From Lactiplantibacillus plantarum EGD-AQ4 (lineage in GTDB: Bacteria; Bacillota; Bacilli; Lactobacillales; Lactobacillaceae): a DNA stretch of 64,000 nt. The stretch is taken from positions 145,923-209,922 of the forward strand of contig NZ_AVAQ01000034.1 of NCBI RefSeq assembly GCF_000463075.2. Reading direction: 5' to 3'. Of the stretch, positions 1 through 10,782 are shown piece after piece (position 1 is the stretch's first letter; each line of letters starts with the position of its first letter). The notes below the pieces were generated by a model, which had not been told where the DNA came from, ran no database searches, and worked only from the letters and a program-made list of their open reading frames with translations. The position numbers and the translations under genes were made by a program.

Positions 1-100
1 AAACATTTAAGCGTGGGCGCTCAGCAGTACCAGAAATCTTACCGCGAACACGTGCGTGACGACGTTGACGTGTTTTGTTTTTATCTGGTTTGGAAATCAC
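1..100 (-). CDS. rplR: 50S ribosomal protein L18, N-terminal part (cut by window edge)
   Basis: The reverse strand reads [22 protein letters not shown] and continues off the window, which is the basic N-terminus of L18, the 5S-rRNA-binding protein of the large subunit. I chose the GTG at 98-100; a second in-frame GTG lies three codons upstream at 107-109, but AGAGGTGA sits at ribosome-binding distance only from the inner one. The gene follows rplF in the usual spc-operon order. Only about 33 codons are present, so integrity cannot be judged. Confidence 0.9.
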   Translation of the reverse strand, partial: MISKPDKNKTRQRRHARVRGKISGTAERPRLNV

Positions 101-143
101 AATAGTCACCTCTATATATTAGTATGGACAGCTTTAAGCTGCA

Positions 144-680
144 TTATTTACCAGTCTTACCTTCCTTACGACGAACATATTCATCGACGTAACGAATCCC
201 TTTACCTTTGTAAGGTTCAGGTGAACGAACGGCCCGAACTTCGGCAGCAAAGTCACCAACAGCTTGCTTACCAATACCAGAGATATTGATATGCGTGTTA
301 TCAGGAACTTCAATTGTCAAGTTTTCTGGCGTTTCGAATTCAACAGGATGAGAGTAACCAACGCTTAATACTAACTTCTTGCCTTGCAATTGGGCACGGT
401 AACCAACACCGACCAATTGAAGGTTCTTAGTAAAGCCTTTAGTAACTCCTTCAACCATGTTGTTCACATTAGCACGGGTAGTACCGTGTAATGCCTTCAT
501 CTTGTAGTCATCTGATGGACGAGTGAATTTAACTTCGTTACCTTCAACCGTCATCGTAATATCACTGGCAATGTTGCGCGTCAAAGTACCCTTAGGACCT
601 TTAACCGTAACGACTTCACCAGCTTGTGATACTTCTACCCCAGCAGGTAGTTCAATTACTTTATAACCAATACGACTCAC
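144..680 (-). CDS. rplF: 50S ribosomal protein L6
   Basis: L6 binds 23S rRNA near the sarcin-ricin loop and helps shape the factor-binding site. The 178-aa product begins [17 protein letters not shown] and ends in the conserved basic stretch with [20 protein letters not shown]; length and the two tandem L6 folds (about residues 1-80 and 85-178) are normal for the family. It lies between rpsH and rplR, 29 nt after the rpsH stop, and is co-transcribed from the S10 promoter far upstream. Nothing odd is seen. Confidence 0.97.
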   Translation of the reverse strand: MSRIGYKVIELPAGVEVSQAGEVVTVKGPKGTLTRNIASDITMTVEGNEVKFTRPSDDYKMKALHGTTRANVNNMVEGVTKGFTKNLQLVGVGYRAQLQGKKLVLSVGYSHPVEFETPENLTIEVPDNTHINISGIGKQAVGDFAAEVRAVRSPEPYKGKGIRYVDEYVRRKEGKTGK

Positions 681-709
681 TTACTTGCACCTCCCGTCTT
701 AATTAATGA

Positions 710-1105
710 TTACCAAACGTAAGCTAATACTTCGCCACCAAGCTTCTTGGCGCGAGCTTCTTTATCAGTAATAACACCTTCTGAAGTTGAGATGATAGCA
801 ATCCCTAAACCGTTTAAAACCTTAGGAACAGCATCAGCCTTGACGTATGAACGTAAACCTGGCTTTGAAATACGCTTCAAGCCACTGATTACACGTTCGT
901 TGTCCTTACCATACTTCAAGAAGACGCGGATGATGCCCTGTTTGTCATCATCGATATATTCAACGTCGCGAACAAAACCTTCATTCTTTAAAATTTCAGC
1001 AATGTTCCGTTTGATTTTTGATGCAGGAACTTCTAATGAATCGTGGCGTACCATGTTAGCGTTACGGATACGAGTCAAGAAATCTGCGATTGGATCAGTC
1101 ATCAT
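710..1105 (-). CDS. rpsH: 30S ribosomal protein S8
   Basis: S8 is a primary binder of the 16S rRNA central domain. The 131-aa product starts [17 protein letters not shown], and its C-terminus holds the family's [20 protein letters not shown]. Two ATG codons stand in tandem at the start and an AAGGAGG lies about 10 nt upstream, so either may be used. In other bacteria S8 also represses the spc operon translationally; I did not identify such a target site here. Confidence 0.96.
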
Positions 1106-1138
1106 GAAAGTTTAACCTCCTTTAACTTGGGTTTGTTT

Positions 1139-1324
1139 TTACCAGCTGGCCTTTTTCATACCAGGGATTTGACCTTTGTGGGCCAGGTCGCGTAAGCAGA
1201 TACGGCACAAGTGGAATTTACGGTAAACTGAATGTGGACGACCACAACGTTCACAACGGGTGTAGTTTTGTACGTTAAACTTAGCACCGCGCTTTTGTTT
1301 AGCAATTTGTGATTTTTTAGCCAA
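1139..1324 (-). CDS. rpsZ: 30S ribosomal protein S14, zinc-binding short form
   Basis: This 61-aa protein is the short, zinc-ribbon (C+) form of S14, a protein of the 30S head. Two CxxC pairs are visible, CERCGRPH at about residues 24-31 and CRIC at about 40-43, and the C-terminus is GMKKASW. Many Firmicutes carry a second zinc-free S14 elsewhere for zinc starvation, and none is in this window. It sits in the normal position between rplE and rpsH. Confidence 0.96.
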   Translation of the reverse strand: MAKKSQIAKQKRGAKFNVQNYTRCERCGRPHSVYRKFHLCRICLRDLAHKGQIPGMKKASW

Positions 1325-1344
1325 CTTCGATTAACCCCCTTCGG

Positions 1345-1887
1345 TTATTTAGCAAATGGCATGCCAAATTGAGTTAACAACTCACGTGATTCTTCATCAC
1401 TATCAGCTGTCGTAACGATTACAATGTCTAAACCGCGAACACGGTTAACATTATCATAGTTGATTTCTGGGAAGATCAATTGTTCACGGACACCCAATGT
1501 GTAGTTACCGCGACCATCGAATGAACGAGTACTTACACCATGGAAGTCACGAACACGTGGTAATGAAACATTGATCAACTTGTCCAAGAAGTCATACATA
1601 CGTTCACCACGTAAGTCAACCTTGGCACCGATTGCCATACCTTCACGAAGACGGAAACCAGCGATAGATTTCTTTGCCCGGGTAACCAATGGCTTTTGAC
1701 CGGAGATCAAAGTTAATTCTTCAACTGCTTCGTCTAAGTTTTTAGCGTTGGTAACTGCATCACCAACACCCATGTTCAAAACGATTTTAGCCAGCTTTGG
1801 CACTTGCATTACTGAAGTGTAGTTGAACTTGTCAACTAATGCTGGAACGATTTCTTTTTCATATTGAGCTTTTAAACGGTTTTCCAT
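1345..1887 (-). CDS. rplE: 50S ribosomal protein L5
   Basis: L5 joins L18 in holding 5S rRNA in the central protuberance. The 180-aa product begins [17 protein letters not shown], carries [12 protein letters not shown] around residue 33 and ends FGMPFAK, all typical of L5 at its usual length. A good ribosome-binding site (AAAGGAGG) precedes the ATG. It is the sixth cistron from the 3' end of the operon portion visible here. Confidence 0.97.
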   Translation of the reverse strand: MENRLKAQYEKEIVPALVDKFNYTSVMQVPKLAKIVLNMGVGDAVTNAKNLDEAVEELTLISGQKPLVTRAKKSIAGFRLREGMAIGAKVDLRGERMYDFLDKLINVSLPRVRDFHGVSTRSFDGRGNYTLGVREQLIFPEINYDNVNRVRGLDIVIVTTADSDEESRELLTQFGMPFAK

Positions 1888-1915
1888 GAAACTTGCTTCC
1901 TCCTTTCAGTCAGTC

Positions 1916-2227
1916 TTAGTTTTCTAAGTCTTTACCAGACTTTTTAGCGTAACGGACACGCTTGCCATCTTCACGACGAACACCTAAACGTGTAGGTTCG
2001 TTGGTTGATGGGTCAAGGAACATAACGTTTGAAGCATCGATTGGTGCTTCGATGTCCACGATACCGCCTTGTGGGTTAACGTTCGTTGGTTTTTGGTGTT
2101 TCTTGATCTTGTTAACACCTTCAACAACGATCCGGTTCTTGGCAGAGATAACCTTTTTAACAGTACCTTCTTGACCACGATCCTTACCGCTGATTACTCG
2201 AACTTTATCACCAGTTTTAATCAACAT
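1916..2227 (-). CDS. rplX: 50S ribosomal protein L24
   Basis: L24 is an assembly-initiating KOW-domain protein that binds the 5' end of 23S rRNA. The KOW motif is visible as [20 protein letters not shown] at about residues 4-23. The open frame extends four codons further to a GTG, but that GTG lies inside the AGGAGGTG ribosome-binding site, so I use the ATG at 2225-2227, giving 103 aa as usual for the group. It sits between rplN and rplE. Confidence 0.96.
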   Translation of the reverse strand: MLIKTGDKVRVISGKDRGQEGTVKKVISAKNRIVVEGVNKIKKHQKPTNVNPQGGIVDIEAPIDASNVMFLDPSTNEPTRLGVRREDGKRVRYAKKSGKDLEN

Positions 2228-2260
2228 TAGGTTGCGCACCTCCTTATTTACGGTGTGTGA

Positions 2261-2629
2261 CTAGAGTACTTCTGGCGCTAATGAAACGATACGCATGAAG
2301 TCTTTATCACGTAATTCACGAGCGACAGGGCCAAAGATACGAGTACCTTGTGGCGTCTTGTCATCACGAATAATAACTGCAGCATTTTCATCAAACTTGA
2401 TGTATGAACCGTCAGCACGGTGAACACCAGACTTAGTCCGGACGATTACGGCTTTAACGACATCATGAGCTTTGACAACACCACCGGGTGTTGCTTGTTT
2501 GACCGTAGCAACAATGATATCACCGATGTTAGCAGTTTTCCGACCAGAGCCACCTAATACCTTAATAGTAAGGATTTCACGGGCACCGGAGTTGTCAGCA
2601 ACTTTTAAACGACTTTCTTGTTGGATCAC
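2261..2629 (-). CDS. rplN: 50S ribosomal protein L14
   Basis: L14 contributes to the intersubunit bridge and is the docking site of the silencing factor RsfS. The 122-aa product begins [19 protein letters not shown] and ends [16 protein letters not shown], the canonical L14 length and termini. It follows rpsQ by 42 nt and precedes rplX, the standard order. Confidence 0.97.
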   Translation of the reverse strand: MIQQESRLKVADNSGAREILTIKVLGGSGRKTANIGDIIVATVKQATPGGVVKAHDVVKAVIVRTKSGVHRADGSYIKFDENAAVIIRDDKTPQGTRIFGPVARELRDKDFMRIVSLAPEVL

Positions 2630-2671
2630 AGTAAGTGTCCTCCCTTCATGTAATTTTATTCAGCTAATAAT

Positions 2672-2941
2672 CTAGATAATAACAGCTTTTTGAACAACTT
2701 CAATTAAGCGGAAACGCTTAGTAGCTGATAGAGGACGAGTTTCCATGATCTTGACGATATCGCCAGTTTTGGCTTCATTCTTTTCATCATGAGCCTTGAA
2801 CTTCTTTGAATAACGAACACGTTTGCCGTAAACCGGATGGTTCTTGTAAGTTTCGACAATAACAACAATGGTTTTGTCCATCTTATCAGAAACAACGCGT
2901 CCTTGGATCACCTTACGGCTGTTACGAGTATCTTCACTCAT
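2672..2941 (-). CDS. rpsQ: 30S ribosomal protein S17
   Basis: S17 is an OB-fold primary binder of the 16S rRNA 5' domain. The 89-aa protein shows the family pattern [19 protein letters not shown] (residues about 9-27) and the [18 protein letters not shown]-terminal strand. It lies between rpmC and rplN and has a GGAGG ribosome-binding site just before the ATG. Confidence 0.97.
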   Translation of the reverse strand: MSEDTRNSRKVIQGRVVSDKMDKTIVVIVETYKNHPVYGKRVRYSKKFKAHDEKNEAKTGDIVKIMETRPLSATKRFRLIEVVQKAVII

Positions 2942-2963
2942 TCGTGATTGCCTCCTTTATACT

Positions 2964-3158
2964 CTACTTGTTTAACTCTTGTTCACGCAACGCAGTTTTA
3001 ATACGCGCAATGTTCTTACGAACTTGTTTTAAACGAGCGGTGTTTTCAAGCTGACCAGTGGCCAATTGAAAACGCAAGTTGAAAAGTTCGTCTTTGTAAG
3101 ACTTTTCTTTTTCGAGCATTTCAGTAGTGGACAATGCCTTAATTTCCTTAGCCTTCAT
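2964..3158 (-). CDS. rpmC: 50S ribosomal protein L29
   Basis: L29 is a two-helix protein near the polypeptide exit tunnel, next to L23, where trigger factor and SRP dock. The product from the ATG at 3156-3158 is 64 aa, begins [11 protein letters not shown] and contains the [17 protein letters not shown] family core. A GTG four codons upstream is also in frame, but AGGTGG is spaced correctly for the inner ATG. The gene overlaps the 3' end of rplP by 11 nt, which suggests translational coupling. Confidence 0.94.
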
Positions 3159-3582
3159 CTGATTCGCCACCTACTTCCTCGCGCTTAACAATCTTAGTTT
3201 TAACAGGTAACTTAGTTCCAGCCAAGCGTAAAGCTTCGCGTGCAACTTCTTCAGGGACACCGGCAACTTCAAACATAACCTTGTTACGTTTAACTGGTGC
3301 TACCCAACCTGCAGGAGTACCTTTCCCATTACCCATCCGGACACCAACACCTTTTTCAGTGTAGGACTTGTGAGGGAAAATCTTAATCCATACTTTACCG
3401 CCACGCTTCATGTAACGGTTCATAGCAACACGGGCAGCTTCAATCTGCCGGTTGCTGATCCAGTGTGATTCAAGGGTTTGCAAACCGTAATCACCAAAAG
3501 CAACTGTTTTACCGCCTTTAGCTTCACCGCGCATTTTACCACGGTGAACACGACGATACTTAACCCGTTTAGGTACCAGCAT
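3148..3582 (-). CDS. rplP: 50S ribosomal protein L16
   Basis: L16 organises the A-site tRNA contact region of the 50S subunit. The 144-aa product begins [17 protein letters not shown], has [20 protein letters not shown] near residue 64 and [14 protein letters not shown] near 85, as expected. The start follows the rpsC stop by 2 nt and the 3' end overlaps rpmC, so the three are tightly coupled. Confidence 0.97.
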
Positions 3583-3584
3583 GT

Positions 3585-4238
3585 TTAGTTTCCTCCTTTA
3601 GCAGATTTCTTTTCTGGCAAGATTTCGCCACGGTAGATCCAGGTCTTAACACCTAACTTACCGTATGTGGTCCGTGCTTCGACCCATGAATAGTCGATAT
3701 CGGCACGTAACGTATGCAATGGGACAGTACCATCTGAGTATGCTTCAACACGAGACATGTCGGCACCGTTTAAACGGCCAGCAACTTGTGTCTTAATACC
3801 CTTGGCACCGGAACGCATTGTACGTTGCATTGCACCACGCATTGCACGACGGAAAGCAACCCGGCCTTCCAATTGACGCGCAATACTTTCACCAACTAAT
3901 TTAGCATCTAAATCAGGCTTCTTGATTTCGATGATGTTGATGTGTACTCGCTTACCAGTTAAATTGTTTAATTCTTTACGAAGTGCTTCAACTTCAGAAC
4001 CACCCTTACCAATAACCATCCCTGGTTTTGCGGTATGGATTGAAATGTTGACGCGGTTAGCCGCGCGTTCGATTTCAACGGTGGAGACGGAAGCGTCGGC
4101 AAGTCGTTGTTCGATATACTTACGGATGCGTAAATCTTCGTTCAAGTAGGCAGCAAAGTCTTTTTCAGCATACCATTTTGCTTCCCAGTCGCGAATGATT
4201 CCTACACGTAATCCGGTTGGATTTACTTTTTGACCCAC
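3585..4238 (-). CDS. rpsC: 30S ribosomal protein S3
   Basis: S3 lines the mRNA entry tunnel of the 30S head. The 217-aa protein begins [20 protein letters not shown], carries the KH domain with GKGGSEV at about residues 78-84, and the C-terminal S3 domain with [20 protein letters not shown]. Length is normal. It lies between rplV and rplP in the S10 operon. Confidence 0.97.
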   Translation of the reverse strand: MGQKVNPTGLRVGIIRDWEAKWYAEKDFAAYLNEDLRIRKYIEQRLADASVSTVEIERAANRVNISIHTAKPGMVIGKGGSEVEALRKELNNLTGKRVHINIIEIKKPDLDAKLVGESIARQLEGRVAFRRAMRGAMQRTMRSGAKGIKTQVAGRLNGADMSRVEAYSDGTVPLHTLRADIDYSWVEARTTYGKLGVKTWIYRGEILPEKKSAKGGN

Positions 4239-4250
4239 GCGTTATCCCTC

Positions 4251-4598
4251 CTATTTTTCAGTAACTGTGATCGTAATGTGGCTAGTCCGCTTGTTGATTG
4301 GTGAAGCAGAACCCTTTGCCCGTGGACGGAACCGTTTTAAGGTTGGTCCTTCGTTAACAAAAGCTTCGCTTACAACCAAATCTTCACGATCTAAGTCAAA
4401 GTTATTTTCAGCGTTAGCAACAGCAGAAAGCAAAACCTTTTCTACTACTGGAGAAGCACCCCGTGGAGTGAACTTCAGGATTGCTAAAGCTTCGGCAACA
4501 CTTTTACCTCTGATAAGATCGACAACTAGGCGGACCTTACGAGCGGCAATACGAACAGTTTTTGCAGTTGCACGTGCAGATGTTACTTGTTCAGCCAT
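4251..4598 (-). CDS. rplV: 50S ribosomal protein L22
   Basis: L22 lines the peptide exit tunnel with a long beta hairpin, and changes in that hairpin give macrolide resistance in other species. The 115-aa product shows [17 protein letters not shown] near residue 16 and the hairpin region with [18 protein letters not shown] near residue 90, without an insertion or deletion that I can detect. Gene order rpsS-rplV-rpsC is standard. Confidence 0.97.
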   Translation of the reverse strand: MAEQVTSARATAKTVRIAARKVRLVVDLIRGKSVAEALAILKFTPRGASPVVEKVLLSAVANAENNFDLDREDLVVSEAFVNEGPTLKRFRPRAKGSASPINKRTSHITITVTEK

Positions 4599-4618
4599 TC
4601 TTTATATCCTCCTAACTA

Positions 4619-4894
4619 TTACTTCGTTTTCTTATCGTCAGTTCCATGACCATGGAACGTCCGTGTTGGTACAAATTCACCTAACTTATGACCAACCATG
4701 TCATCTTGGATGTAAACTGGGACATGCTTGCGACCATCATAAACAGCGATTGTGTACCCAATGAAACTTGGGAAAATTGTTGAACGACGTGACCACGTCT
4801 TGATGACAGATTTCTTGTCAGAATCAGATTGTGCATCGATTTTCTTTAATAAATGCGCATCTGCGAAAGGTCCCTTCTTTAAACTACGACCCAT
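4619..4894 (-). CDS. rpsS: 30S ribosomal protein S19
   Basis: S19 binds 16S rRNA in the head together with S13. The 91-aa protein begins [16 protein letters not shown], and contains the [20 protein letters not shown] and [16 protein letters not shown] family blocks. Its length and position between rplB and rplV are normal. Confidence 0.97.
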   Translation of the reverse strand: MGRSLKKGPFADAHLLKKIDAQSDSDKKSVIKTWSRRSTIFPSFIGYTIAVYDGRKHVPVYIQDDMVGHKLGEFVPTRTFHGHGTDDKKTK

Positions 4895-4936
4895 CGTGTG
4901 ACCTCCTCTCGATAACTACAGTAAATTCAAATTTTA

Positions 4937-5776
4937 TTAATGCTTGCCTGGACGACGACCACGAACGATAAGCTTGTTTGAACGAGCCTTCTTGTTCCGA
5001 GTCTTCTTACCAAGGGTCTTCTTACCCCATGGAGACATTGGTGATGGATGACCGATTGGCGCTTTACCTTCACCACCACCATGAGGGTGATCGTTAGGGT
5101 TCATTACAGAACCACGAACCGTTGGGCGTTTGCCTTGCCAACGTGAACGACCGGCTTTACCTGAGTTGATCAATTCATGCTGTTCATTACCAACAGTACC
5201 AACAGTGGCACGGCTAGTTAACAGAACTAAACGAACTTCACCAGAAGACAAACGAACGATTGCGTACTTGCCTTCCTTACCAAGTAATTGAGCTGAAGTA
5301 CCAGCTGAGCGAGCCAATTGGCCACCCTTACCAGGCTTCAATTCGATGTTGTGAATAACAGTACCAACAGGAATGTTAGTTAATGGCAATGCGTTACCAA
5401 CCTTGATGTCGGCTTCGGCACCTGATTGTACTTGCATACCAACTTCCAAACCTTTTGGTGCTAAGATATATGATTTAACACCGTCAGCGTAAACTAATAA
5501 TGCAATGTTGGCTGTCCGGTTAGGATCATATTCGATTGCCTTAACGGTTGCTGGAACTTCGTCCTTAATCCGCTTAAAGTCAACCAAACGGTATTGTTGC
5601 TTATGACCGCCGCCACGATGACGAACAGTAATGTGACCATAACTGTTACGACCGGCAGTGTGACTTTGTGAGTCTAATAATGACTTTTCTGGCTTCGTCT
5701 TAGTGATTTCTGAGAAATCAGAAGCAGTCATATTACGACGGCCGTTAGTGGTTGGTTTATACTTCTTAATACCCAC
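4937..5776 (-). CDS. rplB: 50S ribosomal protein L2
   Basis: L2 is required for subunit association and supports the peptidyl transferase centre. The 279-aa product has the N-terminal RNA-binding domain and the C-terminal signature [17 protein letters not shown] around residue 225, including the conserved histidine. The C-terminal basic tail ends GRRPGKH. It lies between rplW and rpsS in the S10 operon. Confidence 0.97.
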   Translation of the reverse strand: MGIKKYKPTTNGRRNMTASDFSEITKTKPEKSLLDSQSHTAGRNSYGHITVRHRGGGHKQQYRLVDFKRIKDEVPATVKAIEYDPNRTANIALLVYADGVKSYILAPKGLEVGMQVQSGAEADIKVGNALPLTNIPVGTVIHNIELKPGKGGQLARSAGTSAQLLGKEGKYAIVRLSSGEVRLVLLTSRATVGTVGNEQHELINSGKAGRSRWQGKRPTVRGSVMNPNDHPHGGGEGKAPIGHPSPMSPWGKKTLGKKTRNKKARSNKLIVRGRRPGKH

Positions 5777-5799
5777 TAGAGTTACCTCCTAAATTAGAT

Positions 5800-6093
5800 T
5801 TATTGTTGATCGTCGTTGAACAACTTAATTTCGTTAGAATCAGAACTTAAGGTAACAATCGCCTTACGACGCTTCTTAGTGTAGCCGGCGTAACGACCTT
5901 GACGCTTAAGCTTTCCTTTAACGTTCATAACGTTAACTTTAACGACTTTGACATCGAAGATTTCTTCGATTGCTTTTTTAACTTGCGTTTTTGTCGCCTG
6001 TACGTTGACATCGAATGTATAGCGCTTGTCGTCCAAGTCAGCCATTGATGCTTCAGTAACGACAGGGCGTAAAATTACATCGCGTGCTTCCAT
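5800..6093 (-). CDS. rplW: 50S ribosomal protein L23
   Basis: L23 sits at the tunnel exit and docks trigger factor and SRP. The 97-aa product begins [17 protein letters not shown] and contains the loop [19 protein letters not shown] near residue 54. Its ATG overlaps the rplD stop codon by one base (TAATG), so translation of the two is probably coupled. Confidence 0.97.
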   Translation of the reverse strand: MEARDVILRPVVTEASMADLDDKRYTFDVNVQATKTQVKKAIEEIFDVKVVKVNVMNVKGKLKRQGRYAGYTKKRRKAIVTLSSDSNEIKLFNDDQQ

Positions 6094-6716
6094 TATGCGA
6101 GCGCCTCCTCTAATTGATCGAGGGCTTTTTGGGTAACGACTAATTTGTCACTATTAGCGACATCTAAGACGTTAACACCTTTGGCTTTTAGGATCTTAAC
6201 ATTTGGTAAGTTACGACCTGCCAAAGCAGCCTTTTCATTGTCCTCTTCAACCAAAACAAGAGTCTTGGTATCGACGTTGAGGTTGTTTAACACATTTACA
6301 AATTCCTTAGTCTTTGGTGCGTCGAAAGCTAAGCTATCAACTGCAACTAAGCTGTTGTCTAAGACCTTTTGTGAAAGGACAGACTTCAAAGCTAAGCGCA
6401 TAACCTTCTTAGGTAATCTGTAACTGTATGAACGAGGGGTTGGTCCGAAGACAATCCCACCTTTACGCCATTGTGGTGAACGGATTGAACCTTGACGCGC
6501 ACGACCAGTACCCTTTTGACGCCATGGTTTACGACCACCACCGCGACGAGCACTACGGTTCTTAACTGCGTGAGTTCCTTGACGCATTGATGCACGTTGC
6601 ATCAAGATGGCATCAAAAACCACGTTTTCGTTTGGTTCAACACCAAACACAGCGTCGTTCAAAGTAACGTCACCATTTTGCGTACCGTCTTGTTTAAATA
6701 ATGCTACGCTAGTCAT
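6093..6716 (-). CDS. rplD: 50S ribosomal protein L4
   Basis: L4 binds 23S rRNA domain I and extends a loop into the exit tunnel. The 207-aa product contains [19 protein letters not shown] at about residues 60-78, the tunnel loop, with no obvious change. In Escherichia coli L4 also represses its own S10 operon through the leader; whether that holds for this organism is not known from sequence, but the leader here is long and structured. Confidence 0.97.
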   Translation of the reverse strand: MTSVALFKQDGTQNGDVTLNDAVFGVEPNENVVFDAILMQRASMRQGTHAVKNRSARRGGGRKPWRQKGTGRARQGSIRSPQWRKGGIVFGPTPRSYSYRLPKKVMRLALKSVLSQKVLDNSLVAVDSLAFDAPKTKEFVNVLNNLNVDTKTLVLVEEDNEKAALAGRNLPNVKILKAKGVNVLDVANSDKLVVTQKALDQLEEALA

Positions 6717-6734
6717 GTATTATGTCCTCCTTCC

Positions 6735-7364
6735 TTATTTACTCTTAACTGATGTTTTAACTGTAACAAATGACTTGTTAGCGCCAGGGACATTCCCTTT
6801 AATTAATAAAACGTTGTTTTCAACGTCGGCACGAACAATTTGTAAGTTTTGCATCGTCCGTTGGCGATTACCCATCCGGCCTGGTAATTTCTTACCTTTG
6901 AAGACACGGTTGATAATAGCACCCATTGAACCAGGACGACGGTGGTAACGAGAACCGTGAGCCATAGGTCCACGACTTTGGCCATCCTTATGGATATTAC
7001 CTTGGTAACCATGACCTTTAGTGATACCCGTAACGTCTACGGCGTCGCCAGCTGCGAAAATATCCGCTTTGACTTCGTCACCTACTGTGTAATCTCCTAG
7101 CTCAACATTACGAATTTCACGAATGAAGCGCTTAGGAGTCGTTTTTGCTTTTGCTGCATGACCTTGAGCAGGTTTGTTCGTCAAGACTTCGCGTTTGTCG
7201 TCAACACCTAATTGAATTGCTTCGTAACCGTCGTTTTCAACAGTCTTAACTTGCAACACAACGTTAGGTTGAACTTCAACAACTGTAACGGGAACTAATT
7301 CGCCGCTTTCAGTGAAGACTTGCGTCATTCCTACCTTTTTCCCTAAGATTCCTTTAGTGGTCAT
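6735..7364 (-). CDS. rplC: 50S ribosomal protein L3
   Basis: L3 is an early assembly protein that reaches towards the peptidyl transferase centre. The 209-aa product starts [19 protein letters not shown] and has the conserved [18 protein letters not shown] block near residue 131. It is the second cistron of the S10 operon, 37 nt after rpsJ, and shows nothing unusual. Confidence 0.97.
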   Translation of the reverse strand: MTTKGILGKKVGMTQVFTESGELVPVTVVEVQPNVVLQVKTVENDGYEAIQLGVDDKREVLTNKPAQGHAAKAKTTPKRFIREIRNVELGDYTVGDEVKADIFAAGDAVDVTGITKGHGYQGNIHKDGQSRGPMAHGSRYHRRPGSMGAIINRVFKGKKLPGRMGNRQRTMQNLQIVRADVENNVLLIKGNVPGANKSFVTVKTSVKSK

Positions 7365-7401
7365 GAGTACACCTCCAATTAATTGATTTTAGTTTTGTAA
7401 A

Positions 7402-7710
7402 TTAAAGCTTGATTTCAATATCTACACCGCTAGGCAAGTCTAACTTCATTAATGAGTCGACCGTCTTAGGCGTTGGGTTAACGATATCGATTAACCGCTT
7501 GTGAGTCCGCATTTCGAATTGTTCACGTGAGTCCTTAAACTTATGTGGTGAACGTAGAACGGTATAAATAGTCCGTTCAGTAGGCAATGGAATAGGACCT
7601 GAAATAGTAGCACCAGTTCTCTTTGCCGTTTCGACAATCTTGTCAGCTGACTGATCAAGAATGCGGTGTTCGTATGCCTTTAAGCGAATACGAATTTTTT
7701 GCTTTGCCAT
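7402..7710 (-). CDS. rpsJ: 30S ribosomal protein S10 (NusE)
   Basis: S10 is a 30S head protein and, as NusE, part of the antitermination complex with NusB. The 102-aa product begins [20 protein letters not shown] and contains [19 protein letters not shown] near residue 39, typical of the family. It is the first cistron of the S10 operon, with a strong AAGGAGG before the ATG and a leader of about 160 nt upstream. Confidence 0.97.
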   Translation of the reverse strand: MAKQKIRIRLKAYEHRILDQSADKIVETAKRTGATISGPIPLPTERTIYTVLRSPHKFKDSREQFEMRTHKRLIDIVNPTPKTVDSLMKLDLPSGVDIEIKL

Positions 7711-7873
7711 TGTTGTGACCTCCTTCGTCTATTTTGAAAATAAGACTAGCTCCGTGAAAATTACCGCCACGTCCCATGACAATGTGGCCGGGCGTGTCGC
7801 AACCTTTCACATCAAAGCTAACTACGACTACTTGATGATGGGGGTATAGCTATCCCCTTCTAAATACCAAGCA
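7711..7873 (-). ncRNA. Structured 5' leader of the S10 ribosomal operon
   Basis: Between the predicted start site near 7873 and rpsJ lies about 160 nt with visible pairing. There is a palindromic GGGGATAGCTATACCCC hairpin near the 5' end. CATCAA pairs with TTGATG further on. An outer stem TAGCT...GTGAAA pairs with TTTCAC...AGCTA, and it encloses GCCAC/GTGGC. The layout is compatible with a ribosomal-protein autoregulatory leader, but I cannot assign the ligand protein from sequence alone. Confidence 0.55.
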
Positions 7874-7879
7874 CAATCT

Positions 7880-7908
7880 ATAATAAATGAAAAGCTCTGT
7901 AATAGCAA
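7880..7908 (-). promoter_or_regulatory. Promoter of the S10 operon
   Basis: On the minus strand TTGCTA (7903-7908) and TATTAT (7880-7885) are separated by 17 nt. This is the best sigma-A type promoter upstream of rpsJ and is placed sensibly for a long ribosomal operon. Confidence 0.7.
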
Positions 7909-8541
7909 GTGTTTTCGCACTTTTTTTATAGCCATCGCCGTAAACCGTGTTACCTTTTTTGAACCAGCTCAATTAATGTAACATAAATTGCTGGCAATTA
8001 ATAGCGTTTGTGCTTATTTTTTTCGTTACTAACGATGTTCATTGTTTTTCTGACGTCACCAATCTAAATTACCACCCCTCACATCAAATACTCAGCACAT
8101 GCTTACCTAATCGAGCTCACCCTCTTGGTTCTTATCTGCTCACATCTGTGCTGAGTCGTCTCGATTTCATGACTAGGTATTATATATGGAAGCAACTTGT
8201 CGAAAGTAACGTTACTTAAGCTTAATTTCCTGCAATTGTCAGCCGACCCTGGAAGTCGGACTAAGATGATCTCCGGCAGACGAACAACGAGCCTTCCAAA
8301 TGGTGGCATTAATCATCTTTAATGCTAAGTAATCACCAGCACAACGTATTTTACTTTGCTATTCGCTCTACGTTACCCCCCTGCCCAACGAGACCTCGTA
8401 GTGTCCTTTTTGAGCTGTCAGTCGCATTCTATACTCTCTTTACCCCTGCTCATCAACCGGTCCTTAGCACGCTCACAAGCGCGATTAGGCCACACCTTAA
8501 CCCGTTGTGACTAAACCAAATACCACACATCAAAAAAGTGC
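7909..8541. other. Gene-free region between fusA and the S10 operon, with a relic of the intergenic element
   Basis: About 630 bp with no convincing gene. The part at 8228-8286 matches the 5' end of the block A cruciform found at 24855 and 38986, here in reverse orientation. The motif at 8306-8325 (GCATTAATCATCTTTAATGC) matches the right end of those elements. A 9-bp inverted repeat, CTCAGCACA at 8091-8099 and TGTGCTGAG at 8147-8155, lies nearby. The rest holds nothing I recognise. Confidence 0.6.
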
Positions 8542-8576
8542 AAAAAAAGAACGCTCAGCCCAAGCTGAACGTTCTT
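8542..8576 (-). terminator. Intrinsic terminator after fusA
   Basis: On the minus strand a 13-bp stem (GAACGTTCAGC with its partner, one G-U pair) with a TTGG loop is followed by a run of seven T. It lies 18 nt after the fusA stop. Confidence 0.9.
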
Positions 8577-8593
8577 CATATCATTAATCAAGC

Positions 8594-10690
8594 TTAGTTG
8601 GCTGGAGTGCCGCCATTCTTCTTGATAATATCTTCTTGAACTGACTTTGGAACCTTTTCGTAATGATCAAAGGTCATCGTGAATGTCCCACGACCTTGAG
8701 TCGCTGAACGAAGTGTGGTTGCATAACCAAACATTTCAGCCAAAGGAACGTAAGCATGAACTTCTTGGGCATTCCCACGTTCTTCCATACCTTCGATGTT
8801 ACCACGACGGGCAGTAACGTGACCCATAACATCACCTAAGTAATCTTCTGGGGCAACGATATCAACCTTCATGATAGGTTCAAGGATAACAGGGCCAGCT
8901 GACTTAACGGCATTCCGCAATGCTAATGAAGCGGCAATCTTGAAGGCAGCTTCACTAGAATCGACATCATGGTAAGAACCATCATAGAGCTTAGCCTTAA
9001 CGTCAACTAAAGGATAACCAGCTAACACACCGTTAGCCATAGCTTCCTTCAAACCTTGTTCAACTGAAGGAATGTATTCACGAGGAACAACCCCACCGAC
9101 GATGGCGTCTTCGAATTCGAAGCCTTTACCTTCTTCGTTAGGAGTGAATTCGATCCAAACATCCCCATATTGACCTTTACCACCAGATTGGTGAACGAAC
9201 TTACCTTGAACTTGAGTGCTCTTAGTAAAGGTTTCACGGTATGAAACTTGAGGCGCACCAACAGTGGCTTCAACGTTAAATTCACGCCGCATCCGGTCAA
9301 CGATGATATCCAAATGCAATTCACCCATCCCGGCGATCAAAGTTTCACCAGTTTCAGGGTTAGTTTCAGCCTTGAAAGTAGGATCTTCTTCAGAAAGCTT
9401 TTGTAAGGCAACGTTCATCTTATCTTGGTCAGCCTTAGTCTTAGGTTCAACGGCAACCTGGATAACTGGGTCAGGGAATTCCATTGATTCCAAGTGGTAT
9501 GGATGGTCAACAGAAGTCAATGAGTCACCAGTCGTGGTGTTCTTCAAACCAATCGCAGCGGCGATATCACCAGAGAAGACTTCTGGGATTTCTTTCCGTT
9601 GGTTAGAATGCATTTGAAGTAAACGACCAACACGTTCACGCTTGTCCTTAGTGGCATTCAAGACGTATGAACCAGATTCCAAAGTACCTTGGTATACCCG
9701 GATGAAAGTCAAACGACCAACGAATGGGTCAGTAGCAACCTTAAATGCTAAGGCAGCGAATGGCTTGTCATCACCGGCGATCAAGTCAACTTCTTCGTCA
9801 GTTTCAGGATCAGTGGCCTTGTAAGGCTTAACATCAAGTGGTGATGGTAAGTAGTCCACAACGGCATCCATTAACATTTGAACACCCTTGTTCTTGAAGG
9901 CTGAACCAGCTAATACTGGGAAGAATTCAAGTGCTAACGTACCCTTACGGATAGCAGCTTTGATTTCTTCTTTGCTGATTTCTTCACCGCCAAGGTACTT
10001 TTCCATGATGCCGTCATCAATGTCAGCTAAGGCTTCGATTAAGTCATCACGAGCAGCTTGGGCTTCTTCTTTGTATTCATCAGGAACGTCAACCGTATCC
10101 CATTCAGTACCAAGTTGATCTTCATCATAAAGGTCAGCCTTCATTTCGATTAAGTCAATGACCCCTTCGAAATTGTCTTCGGCACCGATTGGTAATTGGA
10201 TAGCGTGGGCGTTAGCTTGTAAGCGGTCATGAATCGTGCTTACAGAGTACTTGAAGTCCGCACCAATTTTGTCCATCTTGTTAACGAAAACGATCCGGGG
10301 AACGTTGTACGTTGATGCTTGACGCCAAACTGTTTCAGTTTGAGGTTCAACACCAGATTGGGCATCCAAAACGGCGATGGCACCATCTAAAACCCGAAGT
10401 GAACGTTCAACTTCAACAGTGAAGTCAACGTGTCCTGGGGTATCGATGATGTTGATCCGGTGGTTCTTCCACTGCGCAGTCGTGGCAGCTGAAGTAATGG
10501 TAATCCCACGTTCTTGTTCTTGGGCCATCCAGTCCATTTGTGAAGCACCATCATGGGTTTCACCAATTTTGTGAATCTTACCAGTGTAGTACAAGATACG
10601 TTCAGTAGTCGTGGTCTTACCAGCATCGATATGGGCCATAATACCAATATTACGGGTCTTATCGAGTGAGAATTCTCGTGTATTAGCCAT
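8594..10690 (-). CDS. fusA: Elongation factor G
   Basis: EF-G is the GTPase that drives translocation and, with RRF, ribosome recycling. From the ATG at 10688-10690 the product is 698 aa and begins [20 protein letters not shown]. The frame extends eight codons to a TTG, but that TTG lies within the GAGAGGAG ribosome-binding site. G-domain motifs are present: AHIDAGKT at 19-26, DTPGH near 84 and NKMD near 138, followed by domains II to V. It follows rpsG by 142 nt with a possible terminator between them, so its level may be set separately from rpsL-rpsG. Confidence 0.97.
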   Translation of the reverse strand: MANTREFSLDKTRNIGIMAHIDAGKTTTTERILYYTGKIHKIGETHDGASQMDWMAQEQERGITITSAATTAQWKNHRINIIDTPGHVDFTVEVERSLRVLDGAIAVLDAQSGVEPQTETVWRQASTYNVPRIVFVNKMDKIGADFKYSVSTIHDRLQANAHAIQLPIGAEDNFEGVIDLIEMKADLYDEDQLGTEWDTVDVPDEYKEEAQAARDDLIEALADIDDGIMEKYLGGEEISKEEIKAAIRKGTLALEFFPVLAGSAFKNKGVQMLMDAVVDYLPSPLDVKPYKATDPETDEEVDLIAGDDKPFAALAFKVATDPFVGRLTFIRVYQGTLESGSYVLNATKDKRERVGRLLQMHSNQRKEIPEVFSGDIAAAIGLKNTTTGDSLTSVDHPYHLESMEFPDPVIQVAVEPKTKADQDKMNVALQKLSEEDPTFKAETNPETGETLIAGMGELHLDIIVDRMRREFNVEATVGAPQVSYRETFTKSTQVQGKFVHQSGGKGQYGDVWIEFTPNEEGKGFEFEDAIVGGVVPREYIPSVEQGLKEAMANGVLAGYPLVDVKAKLYDGSYHDVDSSEAAFKIAASLALRNAVKSAGPVILEPIMKVDIVAPEDYLGDVMGHVTARRGNIEGMEERGNAQEVHAYVPLAEMFGYATTLRSATQGRGTFTMTFDHYEKVPKSVQEDIIKKNGGTPAN

Positions 10691-10747
10691 TAGAAAATGT
10701 GTTACTCCTCTCAATTTAAATGGAATTAACAGTATAAAGCTTATTTC

Positions 10748-10782
10748 AAAAAATGACTACTATATGCGCACATATAATAGCC
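10748..10782 (-). terminator. Probable terminator or attenuator between rpsG and fusA
   Basis: On the minus strand GGCTATTATATG pairs with CATATAGTAGTC (12 bp with two G-U pairs) around a 4-nt loop, followed by A and six T. It lies inside what is usually one str operon. The stem is A/T rich, so termination may be only partial. Confidence 0.6.
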
